Notes under the pieces: generated by a model
Database searches by the model: none
What the model was told of the DNA's origin: nothing
Seen by the model: only the letters and a program-made list of their open reading frames with translations
Program-made: the position numbers and the translations under genes
Shown: piece after piece, positions 44,226 to 53,907 of the stretch
Position numbering within the stretch: position 1 is the first letter of the stretch
How the letters are laid out: each line of letters begins with the position of its first letter
Origin: Ottowia testudinis
GTDB lineage: Bacteria > Pseudomonadota > Gammaproteobacteria > Burkholderiales > Burkholderiaceae_C
Assembly: GCF_017498525.1 (NCBI RefSeq)
Contig: NZ_CP071796.1
Span: 4,256,686-4,320,685, forward strand
DNA: 64,000 bases
Direction of reading: 5' to 3'

Positions 44226-44357
44226 GCAGCAGCCCCAGCCGTCAGGCTCGAACGCCGCGTGGGCCAATATCCGCGGCGGCCAGGACGTGGGTCGGGGCGC
44301 GCCATGAAACGCGCGTGTCACCGCTGTGTCCGTTGGCGACGGCCGGCGTCGAAATGT

Positions 44358-44942
44358 TCAGCCGCGCGCCAGCTTGAACACCGCCGTGCTCGCGCGTGCA
44401 TTGGGCAACCAGCGCACGGCCTGGCCGTCTTGCAGGCCAAAGGCGTCAAGAATTTTCAGACCGTTCTTGCGCGCCAGCGCTTCGAAGTCCTTGAAGGTGC
44501 CCACTCGGATGTTCGGGGTGTCGTACCACTGATAGGGCAGCCGCTTGGTCACGGGCATGCGGCCCCGCGCGATGCTCAGGCGGTTGGGCCAGTGGGCGAA
44601 GTTGGGGAAGGCCACAATGCCGATGCGGCCGACGCGCGCGGTTTCGCGCAGCATGACCTCGGCATTGCGCAGGTGCTGCAGGGTGTCGATCTGCAGCACG
44701 GCGTCAAAACTTTGGTCATGAAACGCCTTCAGGCCCTGGTGCAAGTTGAGTTGCAACACGTTGACGCCGCGCCGCACGCAGGCCAGCACGTTGGCGTCAT
44801 CGATTTCGATGCCATAGCCGGTGCAGCGGCGTGCTTTCACCAGATGTTCGAGCAGCGCGCCGTCGCCGCAGCCCAGGTCGAGCACGTGCGCGCCCTCGGG
44901 CACCAGTTGCGCGATGGTGTGTTGAACGGATGCGTCGCTCAT
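44358..44942 (-). CDS. metW: Methionine biosynthesis protein MetW
   Basis: 194 residues of the SAM-methyltransferase fold: [19 protein letters not shown] (motif I), [14 protein letters not shown] and [15 protein letters not shown]. MetW works with MetX in homoserine acyltransfer in betaproteobacteria, where it is needed for MetX activity. The ATG overlaps the metX stop by 4 bases, confirming the pair. Confidence 0.92.
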   Translation of the reverse strand: MSDASVQHTIAQLVPEGAHVLDLGCGDGALLEHLVKARRCTGYGIEIDDANVLACVRRGVNVLQLNLHQGLKAFHDQSFDAVLQIDTLQHLRNAEVMLRETARVGRIGIVAFPNFAHWPNRLSIARGRMPVTKRLPYQWYDTPNIRVGTFKDFEALARKNGLKILDAFGLQDGQAVRWLPNARASTAVFKLARG

Positions 44943-46081
44943 GCCTGCACCTGCGCGATGCGCTCGAAGTAAGAGCGCACCACGCCCATGTAGCGGCCGT
45001 CGTCGAGCAAGAACGCATCGTGGCCGTGCGGCGCGTCGATTTCGGCATAGCTGACCTCGCGGCGATTTTCAAGCAGCGCCTTGACGATCTCGCGCGAGCG
45101 CGCGGGCGCGAAGCGCCAGTCGGTGGTAAAGCTGACCAGCAAGAATTTGGCCTGGGTACGGGCCAGCGCCTGCGTCAGGTCGCCGCCGAAAGCGCGCGCG
45201 GGGTCGAAGTAGTCGAGCGCGCGGGTGATCAGCAAATAGGTGTTGGCGTCGAAGTACTCGCTGAACTTGTCGCCCTGGTAGCGCAGATAGCTCTCGATCT
45301 GGAATTCGACGTCCTGCGTGCTGAAGCGGTAGCCGCTGCCGTTGCCAACCACGGCCGCTCTCAGCTCGCGGCCGAATTTCTCGTTCATCACGTCGTCGGA
45401 GAGGTAGGTGATGTGGCCGATCATGCGCGCGATGCGCAGCCCGCGCGCGGGCACCACGCCGTGCCGGTAGAAGTGGCCGCCATGGAAGTCCGGGTCGGTC
45501 ACGATGGCGCGGCGCGCGACTTCGTTGAAGGCGATGTTCTCGGCCGTCAGGTTGGGCGCGCTGGCCACCACCACCGCGTGGCGCACGCGCTCGGGGTATT
45601 GCAGCGTCCAGCTGAGGGCCTGCATGCCGCCCAGGCTGCCACCCATGACGGCGGCGAGTTGCCCGATACCCAGCGCGTCGAGCAGGCGGGCCTGCGCGTT
45701 GACCCAATCCTCGACGGTCACGACAGGAAATTCGGCGCCATAAACCTGCCCCGTGCCGGGGTTGACGTGCATCGGCCCCGTGGAGCCAAAGCATGAGCCC
45801 AGGTTGTTGACACCGATGACGAAAAAGCGGTTGGTATCGACTGGCTTGCCAGGACCTACCATGTTGTCCCACCAGCCTTCGCTGCGCTCCTGCCCTGGGT
45901 ACACGCCGGCTACGTGGTGCGACGCGTTGAGCGCATGACAGATCAACACCGCATTGCTGCGCTCGGCGTTGAGCTGGCCGTAGGTTTCGTAGCTGAGGTC
46001 GTAGCCGCGGATCGAGGCGCCGCTTTGCAGGGGCAGCGGCGCTTCGAAATGCAGGCTCTGCGGCGAGGCAGTGAAAGTCAT
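44939..46081 (-). CDS. metX: Homoserine O-acyltransferase (MetX)
   Basis: 380 residues of the alpha/beta hydrolase fold from [17 protein letters not shown]. The nucleophile elbow [12 protein letters not shown] holds the catalytic Ser, with Asp in [10 protein letters not shown] and His in [23 protein letters not shown] and [13 protein letters not shown] segments are family signatures. In betaproteobacteria this group usually uses succinyl-CoA, but the acyl donor is not settled by sequence. The ATG is preceded within 7 bases by an intrinsic terminator. Confidence 0.93.
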   Translation of the reverse strand: MTFTASPQSLHFEAPLPLQSGASIRGYDLSYETYGQLNAERSNAVLICHALNASHHVAGVYPGQERSEGWWDNMVGPGKPVDTNRFFVIGVNNLGSCFGSTGPMHVNPGTGQVYGAEFPVVTVEDWVNAQARLLDALGIGQLAAVMGGSLGGMQALSWTLQYPERVRHAVVVASAPNLTAENIAFNEVARRAIVTDPDFHGGHFYRHGVVPARGLRIARMIGHITYLSDDVMNEKFGRELRAAVVGNGSGYRFSTQDVEFQIESYLRYQGDKFSEYFDANTYLLITRALDYFDPARAFGGDLTQALARTQAKFLLVSFTTDWRFAPARSREIVKALLENRREVSYAEIDAPHGHDAFLLDDGRYMGVVRSYFERIAQVQA

Positions 46082-46087
46082 GGCAAC

Positions 46088-46121
46088 AAAAAACCCGGTT
46101 CGCCAAAATCGAAACCGGGTT
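46088..46121 (-). terminator. Intrinsic terminator in the metX leader
   Basis: On the minus strand AACCCGGTT-loop-AACCGGGTT is followed by six T, ending 7 bases before the metX ATG. It either ends the UPF0016 transcript or works as an attenuator for metX. Confidence 0.8.
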
Positions 46122-46200
46122 GAAGTGCGCTGGCTCGAATTTAGCGGTATTTGTAAAGCGCCCGCAAGCAGAGGCAAATCGGCGCTGTCGGGGAAGTTTA

Positions 46201-46355
46201 ACCCGGATGCTTCATCGTGGCGACGTCCAGCGCGCCCGGCAGCGGGATGCATGGGCGTCGAGTGTTTTTGCCCAGCACCCATCGCATCTGCCGTTCCCAC
46301 GGCGCCACCCGCACAAGTGCGCGGCAAAAACACGGCCACGGTGAAGCATCCGGGT
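46201..46355. repeat. 155-bp inverted-repeat element
   Basis: Arms acccggatgcttcatcgtgg-c (46201-46221) and g-ccacggtgaagcatccgggt (46335-46355) match at 20 of 21 positions. A second inner pair gtgtttttgcc/ggcaaaaacac (46262-46272/46323-46333) is perfect. No ORF is encoded. The right arm supplies the stop-codon context of the UPF0016 gene. Confidence 0.65.
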
Positions 46356-46921
46356 CAGCCCCAGCCCAGCAGCGCCGCCAAACCCAGCAGCAAGAAGATA
46401 ACGGCCGACACCACGTGCACCACGCGAATCGGTACCTTCTTGACCAGGCGGTCGCCAAACCACACCACGGGCGCGTTGGCCAGCATCATGCCCAGCGTGG
46501 TGCCGGCCACCACGGCCGCCCACTGCTGGTATTGCGCCGCCAGCGCCACGGTGGCGATCTGCGTCTTGTCCCCCATTTCGGCCAGAAAGAAGGCCACCAG
46601 CGTGGTGCCAAAAACGCCCAGCTTCGACGTGGTGCTGGGCTGCTCATCCTCGTCCAGCTTGTCGGGGATCAGCATCCACACCGCCATGGCGATGAAGGAC
46701 GCGCCCAGCACCCAGCGCAACACATCCGGCCCCAGCATGCGGGTCACCCAGCTGCCGACGGCGCCCGCTAGCGCGTGGTTGGCCAGTGTGGCGACGAAAA
46801 TTCCCAACACTATCGGCCAGGGTTTGCGAAAACGCGCGGCCAGCACCAGCGACAGCAATTGCGTCTTGTCGCCCATTTCGGCCAGGGCCACGATGCCGGT
46901 GGAGATGAGGAAGGCTTCCAT
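46355..46921 (-). CDS. UPF0016/Gdt1-family cation exporter
   Basis: 188 residues, six hydrophobic helices in two repeats, each with the signature E-x-G-D-K-T (ALAEMGDKTQLLSL at about 12-25 and FLAEMGDKTQIATV at about 113-126). Bacterial members such as MneA export Mn(2+). No clear yybP-ykoY riboswitch could be recognised upstream. The stop codon abuts the 155-bp inverted repeat. Confidence 0.9.
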   Translation of the reverse strand: MEAFLISTGIVALAEMGDKTQLLSLVLAARFRKPWPIVLGIFVATLANHALAGAVGSWVTRMLGPDVLRWVLGASFIAMAVWMLIPDKLDEDEQPSTTSKLGVFGTTLVAFFLAEMGDKTQIATVALAAQYQQWAAVVAGTTLGMMLANAPVVWFGDRLVKKVPIRVVHVVSAVIFLLLGLAALLGWG

Positions 46922-47298
46922 GCGGTGTGCGGATCAGAGTAACGTTAAATATGCCTGTTTCCGCAAGCGGGAACTGCGCGGCCAGCTATAAAAAATAAAG
47001 TCCCCCGGATGTCAAGGAGAGCACCTGGCCAGCCCGTGGCGCCCCGGATTCTAGAGTTCGCAAGCCATCCGATCGCGCGCAAACGCCCTGCCCATGCGAA
47101 TCCCGACAAAAACAATCAACCAATATCCGCATGCTTGACTTTCATAGTTCTGACGCATAATCGCGCGGGTATGCCTATGGCATGCGTGGTTTTTGCGGTG
47201 AACACAGTCAGTTGCCCTTCTTGGCCGAGCCAAGGTTCGTTGAAGGCGTTTTGCGGACTCCATCGCTTTTTCATAGTGTTCTTGAGGAGTCCCTTTTA
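46922..47298 (+). other. Leader and promoter region of the RRM gene
   Basis: 377 bases without a gene. It holds a promoter-like TTGACT-N15-CATAAT (47135-47161) followed by about 130 bases of transcribed leader, which resembles the long 5' UTRs of cold-shock RRM genes. GAGG lies about 14 bases before the ATG. Confidence 0.5.
47135..47161 (+). promoter_or_regulatory. Candidate sigma-70 promoter
   Basis: -35 TTGACT and -10 CATAAT separated by 15 bases, the strongest such match in the gap upstream of the RRM gene; the spacer is short. Confidence 0.5.
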
Positions 47299-47892
47299 AT
47301 GGGCAACAAACTTTACGTCGGTAACCTGCCGTACGGCGTGCGTGACGCCGATCTGGAGCAGGCGTTTTCGCAGTTCGGCTCGGTAACCAGCGCCAAGGTG
47401 ATGATGGAGCGCGACACCGGCCGCTCCAAAGGCTTCGGCTTTGTCGAGATGGGCAGTGACGCCGAGGCGCAAGAAGCCATCAACGGCATGAATGGCCAGC
47501 CGCTCGGCGGCCGCAACGTGGTGGTCAATGAAGCCCGCCCGATGGAAGCGCGTCCCCCGCGCACCGGCGGCTACGGTGGTGGCGGCGGCGGTGGTTGCGG
47601 CGGCGGCGGTGGCGGCTACGGTGGTGGCGGTCGTCGTGAAGGCGGTGGTGGTGGCTACGGCGGCGGCGGAGGCGGCGGTGGTGGTTACGGCGGCGGTGGT
47701 GGCGGCGGCTACGGCGGTGGCCGCCGTGAAGGCGCTGGCGGCGGCGGTGGCAACGACGGCAACTTCCGCAGCCCCTACGGCGCCGGCCCGCGCGGCGGTG
47801 GCGGCCGTCGTGAAGGCGGCGGCTACGGTGGTGGCCGACGCGATGGCGGCTACGACGGTGGCGGCCGCGACGGCGGCAGCGACGATTATTGA
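47299..47892 (+). CDS. Glycine-rich RRM RNA-binding protein
   Basis: 197 residues. A single RRM (1-80) has RNP2 LYVGNLPY and RNP1 SKGFGFVEM; then about 115 residues of Gly/Tyr/Arg-rich low complexity (repeated GGYGGGG and GRREGG), like cyanobacterial and eukaryotic cold-induced GRPs. Predicted to bind single-stranded RNA and possibly to phase-separate. The repetitive DNA is prone to length change and assembly error. Confidence 0.9.
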   Translation: MGNKLYVGNLPYGVRDADLEQAFSQFGSVTSAKVMMERDTGRSKGFGFVEMGSDAEAQEAINGMNGQPLGGRNVVVNEARPMEARPPRTGGYGGGGGGGCGGGGGGYGGGGRREGGGGGYGGGGGGGGGYGGGGGGGYGGGRREGAGGGGGNDGNFRSPYGAGPRGGGGRREGGGYGGGRRDGGYDGGGRDGGSDDY

Positions 47893-47957
47893 AGCACTGC
47901 GCGACAGCGCGGTAAAACACGCTGGGGTCATCGCACCCCGGGCGGTTTGAGATCAAG

Positions 47958-47983
47958 AAAAAGCGCCCGGTGTGGCGCTTTTT
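47958..47983. terminator. Bidirectional intrinsic terminator
   Basis: AAAAAGCGCC-cggtgt-GGCGCTTTTTT, a GC-rich stem flanked by A and T runs, between the RRM gene and the convergent SDR gene. Confidence 0.88.
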
Positions 47984-48008
47984 GCGGCCGCTGCGGCCCC
48001 GTACCGCG

Positions 48009-48790
48009 TTAGCCTTCGACTTGGCGCGCCTTGCGCGCGCGGCCGCTCAGCATGCGGTCGAACAGCGCGTTGGGCAGCACGCGCAGCGGCTTGGCGACCA
48101 ACGCCATCTGCCATGGAATCACCTGATAGCTCACGCCGCGTGCGATGGCGTTGAAAGCGCGCTCGGCAAACGCCTCGGCCGGCATCAGAAACGGCATCGA
48201 ATAGGTGTTGCGGCGCGTCAGCGGCGTGTCGATATAGCCCGGCCCCAGCGTGACCACGCGCACGCCGCTGCCACGCAGCTCGCCACGCAGGCTCTCGCAG
48301 TAGCTGACCACGCCGGCCTTGCTGGCGCAATAGGCACCGTGGCCCGGCAAGCCGCGGATGGCCGCCACGCTGGCGATGCCGACCAGCGTGCCGCGGCAGC
48401 GCTGGCGCATCGGCGCGATGAAGGGGTGAAAGGTGGCCGCCATGCCGGTGTTGTTGACGGCAAATGTGCGCGCCATCACGTCCAGATCGCCACGCTCGGC
48501 GGTGTCCATGCCGATGCTGATGCCGGCGCCGGCGATCACCACGTCCGGCACGCCCTGATCAGACAGGCAGGCGCGCGCCGCCCGACGATGGATTCGACGT
48601 CCGCCACGTCGGCCGGATAGACGCGCCAGCGCTCGGTGGCCCAGCCTTGTGCTTCGGCCCAGGCCGTCATTTCAGCCCCACGCCGCGCCACCAGCGCCAG
48701 GCGCCAACCCGCCGTGGCATAGCGCGCCGCCAGCGCCTGGCCGATGCCGCTGGAGGCGCCGGTGATGAAAACCAAGGGTGCGTTGGTCAT
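48009..48790 (-). pseudogene. Short-chain dehydrogenase split by a frameshift
   Basis: The first part (84 codons from 48790) has the SDR N-terminus MTNAPLVFITGASSGIGQAL. The second part (to 48009) continues with VPDVVIAGAGIS and carries Y-C-A-S-K (GAYCASKAGVVSY). The frames join if one base is missing, or two are extra, near 48575-48590 (run GGGCGGCGCGCGCC). Intact length would be about 258 residues, normal for SDRs. It is either a recent pseudogene or an indel in the assembly. Confidence 0.75.
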
Positions 48791-48837
48791 GAACTGGTCA
48801 GTCCCTCAAGGTGCCGCGCGCGAACGCGTGTGAAACG

Positions 48838-48905
48838 AAAGGCCGCGAAGCAGGCGCCCCTGGAGCGCCGTGGCCGGGGTCTCCCCAGCCACCAGCGTGT
48901 CCCCA
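48838..48905 (+). repeat. Dispersed repeat family C, copy
   Basis: aggccgcgaagcaggc ... gccgtggCCGGGGTCTCCCCaGccaccagcgtgtccccaggg. The same block recurs near 54.76, 59.07 and, in part, 61.05 kb. Confidence 0.65.
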
Positions 48906-48912
48906 GGGTGAA

Positions 48913-49533
48913 TCATTTTCTCGGCTGCAGCACACCGCGCACCCGGCCGGTCAGCTCGGCCACTCCGCTGCGATCGTCGTAGGCGAACACGTCGCCGGTG
49001 AAAATGTCGGCCCCGCGCCGCAGCTGCACCGGCTGATCCGAGCTGACGCGCTCGTCGTCGATGAAGACGTGCAGGAAATCGCCTTGAAACTCCAGCCGTG
49101 GCGTCGCGGGCTGCTTGCCGGCGCGCGCGATGGGCTCGCGCACCACCCGGGCGTCCTGGTACAGGCGGGCTTCGGAGCCGTCGCCCTTGGCCACCGCGCG
49201 CTGCGCAGTGGCCACCGTGGGATGGCCCTGTTCATCGAAGGACACGATGCGCGGCTGCGTGATCTCCAGAGTGTCGTCGGCGGGCAGGTGGCGGCCTTCG
49301 GCGCCGAAGACCTCGGATTTCAGGCGCCCGTCCGGCTCGAAGCTGCGCACCGAGAACTGGCGCATGAAGTAGTCGGGCTCGGTCGAGGCGATTTGACCCT
49401 GGTCCGAGGGCAGCGCCCGCGGCGCACTGCGCACCAGCCACCAGGTGCCGAGCGCGAACACCATCATCAGCAAGGCCGGCAGCCAGGCCGACAACTGATC
49501 GCGCCCATACCGCATGAGGCGCGCCATGTTCAT
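48913..49533 (-). CDS. lptC: LPS export ABC transporter periplasmic protein LptC
   Basis: 206 residues from MNMARLMRYGRDQ. One N-terminal membrane helix (about 14-33, LPALLMMVFALGTWWLV), then the beta-jellyroll LptC domain (EPDYFMRQFSVRSFEPDGRLKSEVFGAEGRHLPADDTLEI...). It passes lipopolysaccharide from LptB2FG to LptA. It lies downstream of kdsC, as is usual; its ATG would overlap the expected kdsC stop (ATGA) if kdsC were in its normal frame. Confidence 0.87.
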   Translation of the reverse strand: MNMARLMRYGRDQLSAWLPALLMMVFALGTWWLVRSAPRALPSDQGQIASTEPDYFMRQFSVRSFEPDGRLKSEVFGAEGRHLPADDTLEITQPRIVSFDEQGHPTVATAQRAVAKGDGSEARLYQDARVVREPIARAGKQPATPRLEFQGDFLHVFIDDERVSSDQPVQLRRGADIFTGDVFAYDDRSGVAELTGRVRGVLQPRK

Positions 49534-50098
49534 GGGGCGGCCCCTGTACGGCGGGCGCCAGGTGCGCATCGAGCAGGCGGCGGTAGCGTCCGCTGGCCAC
49601 CAGCAGCAGATCGCACAACTCGCGCGCGGCGCCTTCGCCGGCGCGCGCGGTGGTGATGTGCGCCGCCAGCGCGCGCGCTTCGGCATGCGCGCCGGGCGGG
49701 GCGCACGCCAAGGCGGCGCGCTGCATCACGGGCAGGTCGGGCCAATCGTCGCCCATGGCGGCGGCTTGCGGCCAGTCCAGGCCCAATTCATGGAGAAAGG
49801 CTTGCGCCGCCGGCAGCTTGTCCTCCGTGCCCAGGCGCATGTGCTGAACGCCAAGCGCCTGGAGCCGCACGCGCAGCGGCGCCGAATCGCGCCCTGAAAT
49901 CACGCACGGCGTGATGCCGGCCTGCGCCAGCAGCTTGATGCCGTGCCCGTCCAGCGTATGAAAGCGCTTGAGCGTTTCGCCCTCGGCGCTGAAGTACAGG
50001 CCGCCGTCTGTCAGCACACCGTCGACATCGAAAAATACCACGCGAATGCCCTGCGCGCGCAGCAGCAGCTCGGGCGGAAAGCGCAGCGCCGGTGTCAT
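49232..50098 (-). CDS. kdsC: KDO-8-phosphate phosphatase with an out-of-frame C-terminal extension
   Basis: HAD phosphatase, motif I VFFDVDGVLTDGG, motif II ISGRDS, motif IV MGDDWPDLPVM. The true KdsC domain is about 185 residues, ending near LLDAHLAPAV. The frame as read then runs about 100 Arg/Ala-rich residues through lptC in another frame, to 49232. A one-base shift near 49540-49560 (run CAGGGGCC) would give a normal end RTGAAP-stop at 49530, with the expected ATGA overlap to lptC. The extension is therefore probably artefactual or a recent mutation. Confidence 0.8.
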   Translation of the reverse strand: MTPALRFPPELLLRAQGIRVVFFDVDGVLTDGGLYFSAEGETLKRFHTLDGHGIKLLAQAGITPCVISGRDSAPLRVRLQALGVQHMRLGTEDKLPAAQAFLHELGLDWPQAAAMGDDWPDLPVMQRAALACAPPGAHAEARALAAHITTARAGEGAARELCDLLLVASGRYRRLLDAHLAPAVQGPPHEHGAPHAVWARSVVGLAAGLADDGVRARHLVAGAQCAAGAALGPGSNRLDRARLLHAPVLGAQLRAGRAPEIRGLRRRRPPPARRRHSGDHAAAHRVLR

Positions 50099-51075
50099 CA
50101 GATGACTTTCGCGCGCATCAGGTCGTTGCTGTTGAGGGCGCCCGTCAGCCGGCCGTCGGCGCCCGTGGCCAGCAGCACGGTGATGCGGTGTTTTTCCATC
50201 ACCTCGGCGGCTTCGGCGGCCAGCGCATCGGCAGCGATGGTGCGCGGCGCGGCGTGCATGACCTCGCGCGCCGTCAGCGCGCGCAGATCGCGCCCGGTCT
50301 CGACCAGCCGGCGCAGGTCGCCGTCGGTGAAGATGCCCAGCACGCGGCCGTCGGCATCGGCAATGGCCGAGGCGCCCAGGCCCTTGCGCGTCATCTCGCG
50401 CATCAGGTGGCTGAAATCGGCGCCGGGCAGCACCCGCGGCACGGCGTCGCCACTGCGCATGATGTCGGACACGCGCGTCAGCAGGCGGCGGCCCAGGGCG
50501 CCACCAGGGTGCGAGCGGGCGAAGTCCTCGGCGCGAAAACCGCGCGCGTCCAGCAGCGCCACGGCCAGCGCGTCGCCCAGCGCCAGCTGCGCGGTGGTGC
50601 TGGCGGTGGGCGCCAGGTTGAGCGGGCAGGCTTCTTTCTCGACGCCGCTGTCCAGCACCACGTCGGCGTGGCGCGCCAGGGTGGATTGCGGGTGGCCGGT
50701 CATCGCCAGCAAGGGCACGCCCAGGCGCTTGACCAGCGGCAGCAGCACGGTGAGCTCGTCCACCTCGCCGCTGTTGGACACGGCCAGCACGGCGTCACGC
50801 GGCTGGATCATGCCCAGATCGCCGTGACTGGCCTCGGCCGGGTGGACAAAAAACGCGGGCGTGCCGGTGGAGGCCAGCGTGGCGGCGATCTTGCGGCCGA
50901 CGTGGCCGCTTTTGCCCATGCCCATCACCACCACGCGGCCAGTGATGCCCAGCACCAGCGCCACCGCGCGCGCGAAATCGTCGCCCAGACGGCGCTTGAG
51001 GCCCAGCACGGCGGCGGCTTCGATGTCCAGCGTGTCGTGGGCCAGACGCAGTGCCTGGGCGGGGTCGAAACTCAT
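50098..51075 (-). CDS. kdsD: Arabinose-5-phosphate isomerase
   Basis: 325 residues: SIS domain (VVMGMGKSGHVGRKIAATLASTG; FFVHPAEASHGDLGMI; AVSNSGEVDEL) followed by two CBS domains (IMRSGDAVPRV..., VMHAAPRTIAADAL...). It converts ribulose-5-P to arabinose-5-P for KDO synthesis. Its stop overlaps the kdsC ATG (TGATG), so kdsD-kdsC-lptC form one operon. Confidence 0.93.
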   Translation of the reverse strand: MSFDPAQALRLAHDTLDIEAAAVLGLKRRLGDDFARAVALVLGITGRVVVMGMGKSGHVGRKIAATLASTGTPAFFVHPAEASHGDLGMIQPRDAVLAVSNSGEVDELTVLLPLVKRLGVPLLAMTGHPQSTLARHADVVLDSGVEKEACPLNLAPTASTTAQLALGDALAVALLDARGFRAEDFARSHPGGALGRRLLTRVSDIMRSGDAVPRVLPGADFSHLMREMTRKGLGASAIADADGRVLGIFTDGDLRRLVETGRDLRALTAREVMHAAPRTIAADALAAEAAEVMEKHRITVLLATGADGRLTGALNSNDLMRAKVI

Positions 51076-51121
51076 GCGGGTGATTTTATCGGCAGCAGCC
51101 CATACGTGATTTGCAAGTCAA

Positions 51122-51168
51122 AAATGCCTCTGGCGCTTGCCCATCAAGCGCAGGCAGCTACACTTTTA
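51122..51168 (-). repeat. Dispersed repeat family A, reverse copy
   Basis: cctctgGCGCTTG-cccat-CAAGCGC-aggcagctacactttt, between divergent kdsD and the antiporter gene. Confidence 0.8.
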
Positions 51169-51208
51169 AGAGTACGATAATCCGCCATACCCTTCCCGCA
51201 TTCCCTGC

Positions 51209-53188
51209 ATGACCGCCCTTGAACTCACGCTGCTCTACTTGGTGGCCGCCGTGCTGGGCGTGGCGCTGTGCCGCGGGCTCAAGTTGCCGGCCATTCTGGG
51301 CTATCTGACGGCCGGCGTGCTGATGGAGCCCCACACGCTGGGCTTGGCGTTCGGGCAGGACGCCGAGAGCATCAAGTACCTGGCCGAGTTCGGCGTCGTG
51401 TTCCTGATGTTCGTCATCGGGCTCGAATTCAACCTGCACAAGCTGCGCGCCATGCGGCGCCACGTGTTCGGCCTGGGGCTGGCGCAGGTGGTGCTGACGG
51501 TGCTGATCGTCACCAGCGCCGCGTTGGCGCTGGCCTGGTGGCTGCCCCCGCCTGGCAGATGCGCTGGCAGACGGCGGTGGCGCTGTCGGGCGCCATGGCC
51601 ATGAGCAGCACCGCGATCGTCGTCAAGATGATGGCCGACCGGCTGGAGCTGGATTCGGCCCACGGCCAACGCGTGATGGGCGTGCTGCTGCTGCAGGATC
51701 TGGCGGTGGTGCCGCTGTTGGTGCTGATCCCGGCGCTCAGCGCGCCGCCCGAGCGGCTGCTGCCGGCCCTGCTGCTGGCGGGCCTGAAGGCGGCGGCACT
51801 GATCGCGCTGCTGCTGTGGGGCGGTCAGCGCGTGATGCGCTGGTGGCTGACGCTGGTGGCGCGGCGCCGCAGCCAAGAGCTGTTCGTGCTCAACCTGCTG
51901 CTGATGACGCTCGGCCTGGCCTGGCTGACCGAATACGCAGGCCTGTCCCTGGCGCTGGGCGCCTTCATCTGCGGCGTGCTGATTTCCGAGACCGAATACC
52001 GCGTGCAGGTCGAGGCCGAGATCCGCCCCTTCCACGACGTGCTGCTGGGCCTGTTCTTCATCACCATCGGCATGCTGCTCGACTGGCGCCTGGTGGCGCT
52101 GCAATGGCCGCTGGTGCTGGCGCTGCTGACGCTGCCGGTGCTGTTCAAGCTGGCGCTGGTGGCCGCGCTGGCGCGTGCGTTTGGCGCCAGCGCCGGCGTG
52201 GCGCTGCGCACCGGGCTGTACTTGGCGCAAGCAGGCGAGTTCGGCTTTGTGCTGCTCACCCTCAGCCGGCGCGAGGGGCTGGTGACGCCCGAGCTGTTCA
52301 ACCCCATCCTGGCGGCGATGGTGCTGTCGATGCTGGCCACGCCCTTCATCATCATGGCCAGCAACCGCATCGTGATGCGGCTGGTGGCCAGCGAATGGCT
52401 GCAGCAGTCGCTGCAGATGACGTCCATCGCGCGGCAGGCGATCAACACGCAGGGCCACGTGCTGATCTGCGGCTACGGGCGCAGCGGCCAGGCCATGGCG
52501 CGCGTGCTGGCGCAGGAAGGCGTGCCCACCATCGCGCTTGACCTCGACCCCGACCGCGTTCGGCAGGCACAGGCGGCGGGAGAGGCGGTGGCCTTTGGCG
52601 ACGCCACCAAGCCCCAGGCGCTGATGGCCGCCGGCCTGAACCGCGCCAGCGCCGTGGTCATCACCACGCTCGACACCCACGCGGTGATGCAGATGCTGGC
52701 GGCCATTCGCGCCCACGCACCGCGATTGCCCGTCGTGGTGCGCACGCAGACCGACCGCGACCTGGAGCGTCTGCGCGCCGCCGGCGCCACCGAGGTGGTG
52801 CCCGAATCACACGAGGGCTCGCTCATGCTGGCGGGGCACGCGCTGGCGCTGCAGGGCGTGCCGATGCGGCGCGTGATCCGCGTGCTGCGCGAGCAACGCG
52901 AGCAGCGCTACGGCCTGCTGCGCGGCTGGTTCCACGGCGCCGACGACGTCAGCGACGACGAGATGGAAGAAGAGCGCCTGGCCAGCTTTACCGTGCCCGA
53001 AAGCGTGGCCGGGCGCCCCTGACCGAGCTGCTGGCGGCCATCGGCGGCGTGCGCGCCGTCAGCCTGCGCAGCCGCGCCGGCGCACCCGCCTCCCCAGCGA
53101 TCAGGCGATGCTGTACGGCGGCGAAACGCTGGTGCTCTCGGGCAAGGCCGAGGCGCTGGCGGCCGCCGAACGTGTGATGGGTGCTTGA
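51209..53188 (+). pseudogene. Kef-type K+/H+ antiporter with three frame breaks
   Basis: An N-terminal Na/H-exchanger domain starts MTALELTLLYLVAAVLGV and breaks near 51546-51553 (run CTGCCCCCGCC). It resumes in another frame with AMAMSSTAIVVKMMADRL, transmembrane helices and a TrkA-N domain (HVLICGYGRSGQAMARVLA). That frame stops at 53022 (GGGCGCCCCTGA). TrkA-C-like residues LTELLAAIGGVRAVSLR continue in the shifted frame, and a third shift near 53090 (CCTCCCC) leads to DQAMLYGGETLVLSGKAEAL, ending at 53188. Intact length would be about 660 residues (KefB/YbaL type). Confidence 0.8.
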
Positions 53189-53352
53189 TCTCGGGTCCGG
53201 CATGCGTCATCGCCGCGCGACACGGTGCCACGCACGGCCCACACAGCGGCCCGCACAACGGCGACAATCGCGCCCCATGACCGAAGAAGTCCAGACCCCC
53301 GGCCCCCGCCGCACCCGCCCCGGGCAAACCGCGCCCGCGCACGCCCCACCCC

Positions 53353-53907
53353 ATGCTGGAGCAACTGTTCACGCTGTACCCGCAGCTGTTCGGCGCCCAC
53401 TTCGTGCCGCTGCAGCGCGGCGTGTTCGAGGCGCTGCTGGAGCGCCACCCCGAGCAGCTCAAGCGCGAAGACCTGAAGATCGCCCTGGCGCAACACACGC
53501 GCTCTACCCGCTACCTGCTGGCCGTCGCCTCGGGCGCGCCGCGCCATGACCTGGACGGCCAACCGGTCGAGCCGGTGGCGCCCGAGCACGTGCACCATGC
53601 CATCATGGAGGTGTTCAAACGCCGCCAGGCCCGCACCAGCGACGATTTGCGGCCCGCGCTGCGGCGGCAGCTGGTGGCCGCCTTCGAGCGCTCGGCCTTG
53701 AGCGCCAGCGATTACCTGGCGTTGGTGCAGGGCCGTGACGAAGCCGCCAACCAGCTGGTGCAAGACGCGCTGGCCGAGGCCGAGGCCCAATCCGCGCGCC
53801 GCCAGGCGCTGCAGCGTGCCTACGAGGCCAGCGGCAAGCCGGTCGAGGAGTTCGCGCAGATGTACGGCATGGCCGTGCGCGAGGTGCGCCGGATGCTCTT
53901 GATTTAA
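53353..53907 (+). CDS. ProQ/FinO-domain RNA chaperone
   Basis: 184 residues as read from ATG 53353. The FinO domain ([51 protein letters not shown]) is followed by a helical C-terminal region. An ATG at 53277 (MTEEVQTPGPRRTRPGQT) appears to be the native start in another frame; the two join if one base is changed in the run CGCCCCACCCC near 53345. ProQ proteins bind structured small RNAs and 3' ends of mRNAs. The stop codon lies at the edge of a family A repeat. Confidence 0.85.
   Translation: MLEQLFTLYPQLFGAHFVPLQRGVFEALLERHPEQLKREDLKIALAQHTRSTRYLLAVASGAPRHDLDGQPVEPVAPEHVHHAIMEVFKRRQARTSDDLRPALRRQLVAAFERSALSASDYLALVQGRDEAANQLVQDALAEAEAQSARRQALQRAYEASGKPVEEFAQMYGMAVREVRRMLLI

Noticed and set aside
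46922..47040. yybP-ykoY manganese riboswitch upstream of the UPF0016 gene
   Set aside because: The region was inspected because such exporters often have it, but the conserved loop sequences could not be recognised.
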